Below, piece after piece: positions 1-7,845 of a DNA stretch of 64,000 nt (positions are counted from its first letter, which is position 1; each line of letters opens with the position of its first letter). Made by a program: the position numbers and the translations under genes. Source of the DNA: Pseudonocardia broussonetiae. Lineage in GTDB: Bacteria > Actinomycetota > Actinomycetes > Mycobacteriales > Pseudonocardiaceae. The stretch is from assembly GCF_013155125.1 (NCBI RefSeq), contig NZ_CP053564.1, positions 1,185,501 to 1,249,500 on the forward strand, read 5' to 3'. The notes under the pieces are model-generated. The model ran no database searches. It was not told where the DNA came from and saw only the letters and a list, made by a program, of their open reading frames with translations.

Positions 1-64
1 CCCGCTGCCGCTGCGGGTCGGTGCCCGCGCGGCTGCCGTGCTCGAACCGGGGGTGGCACCGTGA
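1..64 (+). CDS. TadE-family pilus/secretion protein, C-terminal end (partial)
   Basis: Only the last 20 codons are in the window, read in frame 2 and ending at TGA 62-64. The visible tail (PLPLRVGARAAAVLEPGVAP) resembles the C-terminus of small TadE-like proteins of the Rv3655c type, which sit in an actinobacterial Tad/Flp-like secretion cluster. Its stop overlaps the GTG of the next gene as GTGA, so the two are translationally coupled. The family call rests on the short tail plus context. Confidence 0.45.
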   Translation, partial: PLPLRVGARAAAVLEPGVAP

Positions 65-543
65 GAACCGCAGCCGGGAGCACCGAGGCCGGGAGCACGG
101 CGGCTGTGAGCACCGAGGCCGGGAGCACGGCGGCTGTGAGCACCGAGGCCGGGAGCACGGCGGTCGGGAGCACCACAGCCGGCCGGACGAGGCCGGCTGC
201 ACCGGACGACGGCTTCGCCACCGTGTGGGCGGCCGGCGCCGTGGCCGTCCTGGTCGGCCTGCTCGTCATCGGCCTCGAGCTCGGCGGCGGCATCGCCGCC
301 CGCCACCGCGCGGAGGCCGCCGCCGACCTCGCGGCGCTCGCCGCGGCCGGGCACGCCGTCCACGGTCCGGAGGCCGCCTGCGCACGGGCGGCCGCGATCG
401 CGGCCCACACCGGCGTCCGCGTCCGGACGTGCCGGCTCGACGGGTGGGACGCGCTCGTGGAGGTCGAGACCGACCTCGGTCTCGCCGTGCTGGGTCCGCC
501 GGTCGCCACGGCGCGGGCCCGCGCCGGCCCCGCACCGACCGCC
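61..543 (+). CDS. Rv3654c-type TadE-like membrane protein; reading frame lacks a nearby stop
   Basis: This is a helicase/secretion-neighbourhood TadE-like protein of the kind found next to Rv3649-type helicases. The GTG start at 61 overlaps the preceding stop. An unusual repeat-rich N-terminus (about residues 7-40, Ala/Gly/Ser/Thr) precedes the conserved body, which starts at DDGFATVWAAG (about residue 49). It has one hydrophobic helix (VAVLVGLLVIGLELGGGIA) followed by RHRAEAAADLAALAAA, typical of the family. Two cysteines (HGPEAACAR, VRTCRLDGW) are conserved positions in related proteins. Family members end at about 120-150 residues, near GPAP here. This frame has no stop until 3747 and runs antisense through the helicase gene. 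The end given marks only the end of recognisable homology. A lost stop or a small indel near 545-680 is likely, since TGA codons exist in the other two frames at 681 and 695. Confidence 0.6.
81..170 (+). repeat. Three tandem 30-bp repeats at the 5' end of the TadE-like gene
   Basis: Three head-to-tail 30-bp units lie at 81-110, 111-140 and 141-170. The first two are identical and the third differs at its end. The unit length is a multiple of three, so copy number can change without a frameshift. Each repeat encodes an STEAGSTAAV-like decamer. The first two units each end with an in-frame GTG (106 and 136), so each is also a possible start codon. Confidence 0.85.
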
Positions 544-545
544 GG

Positions 546-948
546 CGACGGATCCGGGGCCCCGGCCGGGCCGAGCGCGCGCTACGACGCGACCAGCGGG
601 CACCCGGGCGGGACGAGCGGACCCAGTGCACGGTGGGCGGTCGTCCGAGTGCCCGAACCGCTCCCGATCAGCGGGACGGGTGACCGAAAAGGCCTGATCA
701 GGACGCTCGTCGTCGCCACTCTGCCGATCGTCGACGGCCGCTGGTGCGCGAGGCTCCGGGAGTGCCTACTGGTGTCACGACGGAGCTCACGCCCCGTTCC
801 GCACCGACCCGCTCCCCGAACTGCGGAGGGCCCGGCGCGTCCCCCCGACGCAACCCCCGGCCGGCTCACCGCGAATCGGTTGTTGCCGGCCGGCCCGCTG
901 CCCCGCGGACCGGCCGGCAACCACCTCCCGAGCCGGCGGGACGCCGGA
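546..948. other. Convergent intergenic stretch without a recognisable gene
   Basis: This lies between the end of TadE-like homology and the stop of the minus-strand helicase gene. The open frames through it have Arg/Pro-rich low-complexity composition and no recognisable domain. No strong terminator hairpin was seen. It contains stops in frames 2 and 3 (695, 681) but none in the TadE-like frame. Confidence 0.5.
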
Positions 949-3333
949 TCAGCCGCCCGCGGTCACCGGCCCGGCCAGGGCCGCGAGCACCACGTCGAGC
1001 ACCCGCACCGCACCCCGTTTGTCGAGCGGCGCGTTGCCGTTGCCGCACTTGGGCGACTGCACGCACGACGGGCACCCGCTGCGGCAGCCGCAGTCGCGGA
1101 TCGCGGCGCGGGTGGCCGTCAGCCAGGCGCGCAGCACCTCGTGCCCGCGCTCGGCGAACCCGGCCCCGCCGGGGTGGCCGTCGTGCACGAAGACGGTGGG
1201 GCGGCCGGTGTGCGGGTGCAGGGCCGTCGACATGCCGCCGATGTCCCAGCGGTCGCAGATCGCGAACAGCGGCAGCAGACCGATCGCCGCGTGCTCCGCG
1301 GCGTGCAGGGCACCGGGCAAGTCGTCGGGCCCGACCCCGGCGGCGGCCAGGGCGGCGTCGTCGACGTCGTAGAGGACCGACCGCGTGCGCAGCGTCTGCT
1401 CGGGCATGTCGAGCGGCACGGTCTCCAGGACGGTGCCGTCGGGGGCGCGGCGCTGGTAGGCCACCACCTGCGAGGTCACGTCCACCTCGGCGAACGCGAC
1501 GCCGACCGGCCCGTGCTCGCGCCGCGACAGCACCCGCACGACCTCGACGTCGGCGGTCGAGCGCGCGTCGGTGCGCCAGTCGGGGTCGGCCGCCACCACC
1601 AGGGCGACGCCCGCGTCGAGGTCGAGCTCCTCCACCAGGTGGCTCTCGCCCCGGTGCAGGTACACCGCGCCGGGGTGCACGGAGGCGGGCGCCGAGGCCG
1701 CGTCCACCGTGCCGAGCATCCGCCCGGTGCCCGCCTCCACCACGGCCACCTGCCCGAGCCCCGAGCCGCGGATGTCGACCGAGCCTGCGGGCCGCTCCCG
1801 CGGGGAGGGCCAGAACCAGCCGGCCGGGCGACGGCGCAGCACGCCGTCGGCCACCAGCTCGTCGAGCACGGCCGCGGCCGGCGCCCCGCCGAACAGCTCC
1901 TCGACGTCGTCCTCGGTGATCGGCAGCTCCGCGGCCGCGCAGACCAGCTGCGGCGCCAGCACGTAGGGGTTGGCCGGGTCGAGCACGCAGCCCTCGACGG
2001 GTGCGCCGAGAAGCGCGTCGGGGTGGTGCACGAGGTAGGTGTCCATCGGGTCGTCGCGGGCCACGAGCACGACCAGCGCCGAGTCGGCGGCCCGCCCGGC
2101 GCGCCCGGCCTGCTGCCAGAACGACGCGCGGGTGCCCGGGAACCCGGCGACGACCACGGCGTCGAGCCCCGCGATGTCGACGCCCAGCTCGAGGGCGTTG
2201 GTGGTGGCCACCCCGAGCAGTGCACCGCTCGCGAGGGCCGCCTCGAGCGCGCGGCGCTCCTCGGGGAGGTAGCCGCCGCGGTAGGCCGCCACGCGTGCGG
2301 CCAGGTCGGGGTCGACGTCGGCGAGCAGCCGCTGCGCCCCCAGAGCGGTGAGCTCCGCGCCGCGCCGCGAGCGCACGAAGGCGAGCGTGCGGGCGCCCTC
2401 GACAACGAGGTCGGCGAGCATCCGCGCCGCCTCGGAGCCCGCCGGGCGCCGCACCGGGGCCCCGTTCTCGCCGGTCAGCTCGGGCAGCAGCGGCGGCTCC
2501 CACAGGGCGACGGTGCGCCCGGCGTGCGGGGAGGCGTCGACGGTGACGGCCGTGACGGCGCGCCCGGTGAGCCGGCTCGCGAACGCGGCGGGCTCGGCCA
2601 CGGTGGCCGAGGCCAGCACGACGGTCGGGCGGGCGCCGTAGCGGGCGGCCACCCGCAGCAGCCGCCGCAGCAGCAGCGCCACGTGCGAGCCGAACACCCC
2701 GCGGTAGGTGTGGCACTCGTCGACGACCACGACGCACAGCCGACGCAGGAAGGTGGCCCAGCGGCTGTGCCGGGGCAGGACGGCGCGGTGCAGCATGTCG
2801 GGGTTGCTGAAGATCCAGCGCGAGTGGGCGCGGGCCCAGTCGCGCTCCTCCAGCGGGGTGTCGCCGTCGAGCGGGGCGGGCCGGACGCCGGGCAGGTCGA
2901 GCTCGGCCAGCGCGCGGAGCTGGTCGGCGGCCAGCGCCTTGGTCGGCGAGAGGTAGAGCGCGGTGGCGCGTGGGTCCTCGGCGAGCCGCGAGAGCACCGG
3001 CAGCTGGTAGGCGAGCGACTTCCCCGACGCCGTGCCGGTGGCCACCACGACGTCGCGCCCGGCGTGCGCGAGCGAGGCCGCCTCGGCCTGGTGCCGCCAC
3101 GGGGCGCCCACCCCGCGGCGCACGAACGCCTCGCGCACCGGCGCCGCCACCCAGCCGGGCCACGGCACGACGTCGCCCTCGCGGGCGGGCACGGTGGCGA
3201 CGTGGCGCAGCGGGCCGTCACCGGTCGGGCCCCCGCCGGACGGCCAGGGCCCGAACGGGTCGTCGGCGGGATGCGCGGAGCCGGCCCCGGCGAGCACCCG
3301 GCGCAGCAGTGCCTCCCCGCGGTCGGCCGTCAC
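949..3333 (-). CDS. DEAD/DEAH-box helicase with C-terminal four-cysteine DUF1998-type domain (MrfA/YprA, Rv3649 type)
   Basis: This is a superfamily 2 DNA helicase. The B. subtilis relative MrfA takes part in mitomycin C repair, so a DNA-repair role is inferred. The product is about 794 aa from the GTG at 3333, which has AGGGG seven bases upstream; a longer GTG start at 3381 is possible. Visible motifs are Walker A GTASGKS (about residues 100-106), the DEAH-box variant DECH (about 205-208), LASAT (motif III), and QQAGRAGRA (motif VI). The C-terminal cysteine cluster CGCRSGCPSCVQSPKC is the zinc or Fe-S site of this subfamily. The gene is convergent with the TadE-like gene, an arrangement also seen around Rv3649-Rv3654c in mycobacteria. 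Confidence 0.9.
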   Translation of the reverse strand: MTADRGEALLRRVLAGAGSAHPADDPFGPWPSGGGPTGDGPLRHVATVPAREGDVVPWPGWVAAPVREAFVRRGVGAPWRHQAEAASLAHAGRDVVVATGTASGKSLAYQLPVLSRLAEDPRATALYLSPTKALAADQLRALAELDLPGVRPAPLDGDTPLEERDWARAHSRWIFSNPDMLHRAVLPRHSRWATFLRRLCVVVVDECHTYRGVFGSHVALLLRRLLRVAARYGARPTVVLASATVAEPAAFASRLTGRAVTAVTVDASPHAGRTVALWEPPLLPELTGENGAPVRRPAGSEAARMLADLVVEGARTLAFVRSRRGAELTALGAQRLLADVDPDLAARVAAYRGGYLPEERRALEAALASGALLGVATTNALELGVDIAGLDAVVVAGFPGTRASFWQQAGRAGRAADSALVVLVARDDPMDTYLVHHPDALLGAPVEGCVLDPANPYVLAPQLVCAAAELPITEDDVEELFGGAPAAAVLDELVADGVLRRRPAGWFWPSPRERPAGSVDIRGSGLGQVAVVEAGTGRMLGTVDAASAPASVHPGAVYLHRGESHLVEELDLDAGVALVVAADPDWRTDARSTADVEVVRVLSRREHGPVGVAFAEVDVTSQVVAYQRRAPDGTVLETVPLDMPEQTLRTRSVLYDVDDAALAAAGVGPDDLPGALHAAEHAAIGLLPLFAICDRWDIGGMSTALHPHTGRPTVFVHDGHPGGAGFAERGHEVLRAWLTATRAAIRDCGCRSGCPSCVQSPKCGNGNAPLDKRGAVRVLDVVLAALAGPVTAGG

Positions 3334-3424
3334 CGCCGCACCCCTGCGCTCGCCGCCGTCCACGGGGACCGAGGCTGGCACACGGCCCCGACAGTCCGGT
3401 CGGCCGGCCCGGTGGTGCAGCGGT

Positions 3425-4423
3425 TCAGGCCAGCGCCCGCACCGCGGCCTCCGCCACGTCCGTCACGTCGGCCCGGGCCGCGTTCCAGCCGGGAGAGCTG
3501 GGCACGCGGGTCAGCACCGCCACGACGAACCGCTCGTCGGCACCCACCAGGCCCGCGCTGTGCAGGTAGTACTGCCCCGAGAAGCAACACATCCAGCCCT
3601 GCTTGGCCGCCGCACCGGGCGCGCCCGGCCCGTCCACCCCCGGGTCGAGCAGGCCGAAGGCCTGGTCGAAGCCGTCGCGGGCGGTCGCGGGCGCCGCGGC
3701 CAGCGCGTCGACGAGGAACGTGCGGTCGGCGTCGGCCATGCCGGTGAGGATGTGGTCGTAGAGGCGCAGGTAGTCGGTGGCCGGCACCGACATCTCGCCC
3801 CACTGCGACGGGTCGGCGGGCGCGGTCGTGCCGGTCAGGCCCACGGCGGCGCTCACCCGTGCCGCTGCGCCGACCCCGTCGAAGCGGGTCCACAGCGCGT
3901 TCATCGCGCCGTCGTCGCTGGGCCCGAGCGCGCGGCGCACCAGGTCGAGGTCCTGCTGAGTCACCACCAGCCCCTCGGTGCGGCGCCGGTCGAGCATGTC
4001 GACCGCGACCACCAGCTTCGACAGCGACGCCGTGTAGAACGGCTCGGCCCCGCGGTCCCCGACGGCCGTCTCCCCGGTGACGCGGTCGAGCACGGCCACC
4101 CCGAGCTCGGTCGCGGGCGCGGCCGCCGACTGCGCGGCCTCGACGGCGGCCCGGGCCAGACCGGTGCGGGCGGCCGGGACGATGCTGCCCAGCCCGGCGG
4201 CGACGTCGGGCAGCGGCAGGCCCCCGACGGCGAGGCCGTCGGCGACGGAACCGGCGTCGGCGGACGGCTCGGCGTCCCCGGCCGAGGGCGCCACGACCAG
4301 CCGCGCGGCCACGGGCGAGGGCGGGCGGTCGTCCGCCGCGACCAGCGGGATGGCCAGGCAGATCACGGCGAGGCAGGCGGCCACCAGACCACCGGCGGCG
4401 ACCGGACGGGCGCGGTTCGTCAC
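3425..4423 (-). CDS. Secreted or membrane-anchored serine hydrolase (class A beta-lactamase/PBP-like fold)
   Basis: The product is about 332 aa from GTG 4423. This start puts a hydrophobic segment (GGLVAACLAVICLAIPLVAA) near the N-terminus as a signal or anchor; codons upstream give a basic, unconserved extension. The active-site motif SLSK (S133-x-x-K136) and a later SDD (about 169-171) match the SxxK and SxN motifs of penicillin-recognising enzymes. The third motif is a degenerate KQG in place of KTG. This is more typical of actinobacterial serine hydrolases of unknown substrate than of a true resistance beta-lactamase. It diverges from hppA. A role in cell-wall metabolism is only inferred. 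Confidence 0.75.
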   Translation of the reverse strand: MTNRARPVAAGGLVAACLAVICLAIPLVAADDRPPSPVAARLVVAPSAGDAEPSADAGSVADGLAVGGLPLPDVAAGLGSIVPAARTGLARAAVEAAQSAAAPATELGVAVLDRVTGETAVGDRGAEPFYTASLSKLVVAVDMLDRRRTEGLVVTQQDLDLVRRALGPSDDGAMNALWTRFDGVGAAARVSAAVGLTGTTAPADPSQWGEMSVPATDYLRLYDHILTGMADADRTFLVDALAAAPATARDGFDQAFGLLDPGVDGPGAPGAAAKQGWMCCFSGQYYLHSAGLVGADERFVVAVLTRVPSSPGWNAARADVTDVAEAAVRALA

Positions 4424-4657
4424 GGGCGGATCACGAACGGCACACCGTCGGAGTTCACGGGTACGCACCCTACGAGCACTTCGTGACCCTATCGTTGCGG
4501 GACCGGCGCGACGCCCCTCCGCTGCAGCGCGGCCTGGGTCACACATCTACACTGCACCCGCCCGTCACCGCGCTCACCTGCGGAGACGGCTCGTGACGAC
4601 GCCAGGGTCGACGTCTGCTCCCCCTGGCCCATGTGATCCACAGAACCAGGAGGACGG

Positions 4658-6979
4658 ATGTCTCGGTCCACCCTCGCCGCGGACGCGAACTCGATCGCGC
4701 TCGCGTCGAACGACTACATCATCGTCGGTGTGGTCGCGGTGGTCGCCCTCGCCGCCCTGGCCATCGGCTTCGTCCTGCGCAAGGAGGTCCTCGCTGCTGA
4801 CGCGGGTACCGACAAGATGCAGGACATCGGCCGAGCGGTCCAGGAAGGCGCCACGGCGTACCTCAACCGCCAGTTCAAGACGCTCGGCGTCTTCGTCGTC
4901 ATCGTGTTCTTCCTGCTGTTCGCGCTCCCCGCAGCGAACTTCGGCGAGAGCATCGGCCGCTCGATCTTCTTCCTGATCGGCGCGCTGTTCTCGGCCACCA
5001 TCGGCAGCCTGGGCATGCGCCTGGCCACGGCCGCGAACATCCGGGTCGCCTCGGCGTCGCGCGAGGAGGGCGGCCGGGAGAAGGCCACCCGCATCGCGTT
5101 CCGCACCGGCGGCGTCGTCGGCATGTTCACCGTCGGCCTCGGCCTGTTCGGTGCGGCCGTCGTCGTGCTGGTCTACGCCGGTGGCGCTCCCCGCGTGCTG
5201 GAGGGCTTCGGCTTCGGTGCCGCGCTGCTCGCGATGTTCATGCGCGTCGGCGGCGGCATCTTCACCAAGGCCGCGGACGTGGGTGCCGACCTCGTCGGCA
5301 AGGTCGAGCAGGGCATCCCCGAGGACGACCCCCGCAACGCCGCCACGATCGCCGACAACGTCGGCGACAACGTGGGTGACTGCGCCGGCATGGCCGCGGA
5401 CCTCTTCGAGTCCTACGCCGTGACGCTCGTGGCCGCGCTGATCCTCGGCACCGCCGCGTTCGGCCTGCAGGGCCTGCTGTTCCCGCTGATCGTGCCGGCC
5501 ATCGGCGTGATCACCGCGGTGATCGGCGTCTACATCACCCGCACCCGCCCGAACGAGGGCAGCCTGACGACGATCAACCGGAGCTTCTACATCTCCGCGG
5601 GCATCTCCGCGGTGCTCAGCGCGGTCGCCGCCTACGTCTACCTCCCGGGCACCTTCGAGGGGCTGACCAACCCGTCCGACGCCACGGTCGTCGGCGACAT
5701 GGCGGGCACCGACCCGCGCCTGCTGGCCACGGTCGCCGTGATCATCGGCATCGTGCTGGCCGCGGCCATCCTCAAGCTGACCGGCTACTACACCGGCACG
5801 GAGGACAAGCCCGTCCAGGACGTGGGCAAGTCCTCGCTCACCGGTGCGGCCACGGTCATCCTGTCCGGCATCTCGATCGGCTTCGAGTCCGCGGTCTACA
5901 CCGCGCTGGTGATCAGCGCGGCCGTGTTCGGCGCGTTCGCGCTGGCCACGGGCTCGATCACGGTGGCCCTGTTCGCGGTGGCGCTGGCCGGTACCGGCCT
6001 GCTCACCACGGTCGGCGTCATCGTCGCCATGGACACGTTCGGCCCGGTGGCCGACAACGCCCAGGGCATCGCCGAGATGTCGGGCGACGTCACCGGCGCC
6101 GGCGTGGACATCCTCACCGAGCTCGACGCGGTGGGGAACACGACGAAGGCCATCACGAAGGGCATCGCGATCGCCACGGCCGTGCTCGCGGCCACCGCGC
6201 TGTTCGGCTCCTACCGCGACGCGATCACGGTGGCGCTGGCCGAGGCGGGCGTCGCACTGGGCGACGCCGGCACCGCCTTCGCCTACGAGGTGTTCGCCCC
6301 GAACACCCTCGTCGGCGTGATCATCGGCGCCTCGGTCGTGTTCATGTTCTCGGGTCTGGCGATCAACGCCGTCACCCGGGCCGCGGGCGCGATCGTGTTC
6401 GAGGTGCGCCGCCAGTTCCGGGAGAACCCGGGGATCATGGACTACTCCGTGCGGCCCGACTACTCCCGCGTCGTCGACATCTGCACGCGCGACTCGCTGC
6501 GCGAGCTGGCCACCCCCGGCCTTCTCGCCATCCTGTCGCCGATCGCGGTCGGCTTCGGCCTCGGCGTCGGCCCGCTGGCCGGCTACCTGGCCGGCGCCAT
6601 CGCCACCGGCACCCTGATGGCGATCTTCCTCGCCAACTCCGGTGGCGCGTGGGACAACGCGAAGAAGCTGGTCGAGGACGGCAACCACGGCGGCAAGGGC
6701 TCGCCCGCGCACGAGGCCACCATCATCGGTGACACCGTGGGCGACCCGTTCAAGGACACCGCCGGCCCGTCGATCAACCCGCTGCTCAAGGTCATGAACC
6801 TGGTCTCGGTGCTCATCGCGCCGGCCGTCGTGGCCCTGTCCGTGGGTTCCACGGCCAACCCGGTGATCAGCATCGCCATCGCGCTCGTCGCGGTCGCGAT
6901 CATCGTCGGGGCGCTCGTGGTGGCCAAGCGCCGCTCGACGTCCATCACCGACACCCCCGCGGAGAGTGCGGTCGCCTGA
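4658..6979 (+). CDS. hppA: Membrane-bound H+-translocating pyrophosphatase, K+-independent type
   Basis: This integral membrane enzyme hydrolyses pyrophosphate and pumps protons. Its 773 aa and many hydrophobic helices fit the family. The substrate-binding signature DNVGDNVGDCAGMAADLFES lies at about residues 233-252. The cation-specificity segment reads GNTTKAITKG, with Lys at 497 and Thr at 500. These are the residues of K+-independent H+-PPases, where K+-dependent enzymes have Ala and Ala/Gly. AGGAGG lies just upstream of the ATG. A strong terminator follows the gene. Confidence 0.95.
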   Translation: MSRSTLAADANSIALASNDYIIVGVVAVVALAALAIGFVLRKEVLAADAGTDKMQDIGRAVQEGATAYLNRQFKTLGVFVVIVFFLLFALPAANFGESIGRSIFFLIGALFSATIGSLGMRLATAANIRVASASREEGGREKATRIAFRTGGVVGMFTVGLGLFGAAVVVLVYAGGAPRVLEGFGFGAALLAMFMRVGGGIFTKAADVGADLVGKVEQGIPEDDPRNAATIADNVGDNVGDCAGMAADLFESYAVTLVAALILGTAAFGLQGLLFPLIVPAIGVITAVIGVYITRTRPNEGSLTTINRSFYISAGISAVLSAVAAYVYLPGTFEGLTNPSDATVVGDMAGTDPRLLATVAVIIGIVLAAAILKLTGYYTGTEDKPVQDVGKSSLTGAATVILSGISIGFESAVYTALVISAAVFGAFALATGSITVALFAVALAGTGLLTTVGVIVAMDTFGPVADNAQGIAEMSGDVTGAGVDILTELDAVGNTTKAITKGIAIATAVLAATALFGSYRDAITVALAEAGVALGDAGTAFAYEVFAPNTLVGVIIGASVVFMFSGLAINAVTRAAGAIVFEVRRQFRENPGIMDYSVRPDYSRVVDICTRDSLRELATPGLLAILSPIAVGFGLGVGPLAGYLAGAIATGTLMAIFLANSGGAWDNAKKLVEDGNHGGKGSPAHEATIIGDTVGDPFKDTAGPSINPLLKVMNLVSVLIAPAVVALSVGSTANPVISIAIALVAVAIIVGALVVAKRRSTSITDTPAESAVA

Positions 6980-6998
6980 CCGAGCTCCCCCGCAGAAC

Positions 6999-7031
6999 GG
7001 AGGCCGTCCACCCGTCGGGTGGGCGGCCTCC
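6999..7031 (+). terminator. Intrinsic terminator of hppA
   Basis: A 15-bp stem (GGAGGCCGTCCACCC / GGGTGGGCGGCCTCC, one G-T wobble) with a 3-nt loop begins 19 bp after the hppA stop. It has no U tract, as is common in high-GC actinobacteria. Confidence 0.85.
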
Positions 7032-7080
7032 GGCGCGTCGGGGGGAGACCGGATCGAACGGGTGTTCTATCCTGCGCGTC

Positions 7081-7689
7081 GTGCCGCAGCTGTCGCTGTT
7101 CTCCGCCGACGCGCGCCCCGCCGGGGTCCGCGACCTCGCCGGCCTGCTCTGCGGCCCCGGCCGGATCGTCCGCTTCGGCGCGGGCGACCAGGCCCGGCTC
7201 TCCGCCGACCTCATCGACGCCGGACGCGCCCGCGCCGTCGTCGCCGCCTGCGCGGCCACCGGCATCCCCGTCACCTCCGTCACCACCGCCGCGGGCACCC
7301 CCTCGGTCCGCACGGCGTTCCGCTGCGACCTCGTCCCGCTCGCCGCGGAGTGGCTGGCACCCGGACGAGCGGGTGAAGGCGTCAAGGCGGTCCCCGCCGG
7401 GTGGCAGCTCGACGGCGCGGCCCTGCGCCTGTGGGCCCTGTCCGCGGGCCGCCCCGACGAGCGCGGCGGGTACCTCCTCCTGCTCGACCCGGACGCCCCG
7501 CAGACCCACCTCCCGCTGGTCGCGGCCACCACGCGGCTCGGCATCCCGCCCGCCCGCGTGGGCGACGGCACGGTCCTGAGGATCAGCGGGACGCGGCGCG
7601 TGCAGCGGCTCGTCGAGCTGGTCGGACCGGTGCCGCGAGGGGTCGCCGACACCGACTGGCCGCGGTGCTGGGGGCGCCGCGCGGGTTGA
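7081..7689 (+). CDS. Conserved actinobacterial hypothetical protein (Rv3647c-like position)
   Basis: A 202-aa soluble protein from GTG 7081 with no signal peptide or transmembrane segment. No catalytic motif is recognised. Segments such as FGAGDQARLSADLIDAGRAR and ALRLWALSAGR look conserved-type and globular. It lies directly upstream of topA on the same strand, as the uncharacterised Rv3647c does in M. tuberculosis, so orthology is inferred from synteny. Function is unknown. Confidence 0.65.
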   Translation: MPQLSLFSADARPAGVRDLAGLLCGPGRIVRFGAGDQARLSADLIDAGRARAVVAACAATGIPVTSVTTAAGTPSVRTAFRCDLVPLAAEWLAPGRAGEGVKAVPAGWQLDGAALRLWALSAGRPDERGGYLLLLDPDAPQTHLPLVAATTRLGIPPARVGDGTVLRISGTRRVQRLVELVGPVPRGVADTDWPRCWGRRAG

Positions 7690-7845
7690 CAAGGGTGGTT
7701 AGGCTCCCCCGGCACGAGGGCCCCGGTGTGACCGAGGCGACACCCTGCGTGGGTGGGCAGGCCCGGTATCGGTGTGTAGGCCGGAAGACGAGGCACGCAT
7801 ACTGCGAGGGCGGAACCTCCGCGCAGCCGCGAAGGACAGGACACT

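Noticed and set aside
81..170. Possible CRISPR-like or satellite array
   Set aside because: The units are directly adjacent without spacers and are in frame with a protein, so this is a coding minisatellite.
866..3163. Long Arg/Ala-rich frames overlapping the helicase
   Set aside because: They are other-frame reads of the helicase gene, which has all SF2 motifs in its own frame.
4574..6712. 712-codon open frame antisense to hppA
   Set aside because: It is the shadow frame of a highly GC-biased real gene; composition is His/Arg/Asp/Gly-rich with no domains, while the plus strand encodes a clear pyrophosphatase.
7686..7705. TTGACA followed by TAGGCT as a possible topA promoter
   Set aside because: The spacing is only 8 bp and the TTGACA overlaps the stop codon of the preceding gene, so it does not form a sigma-70-type promoter.
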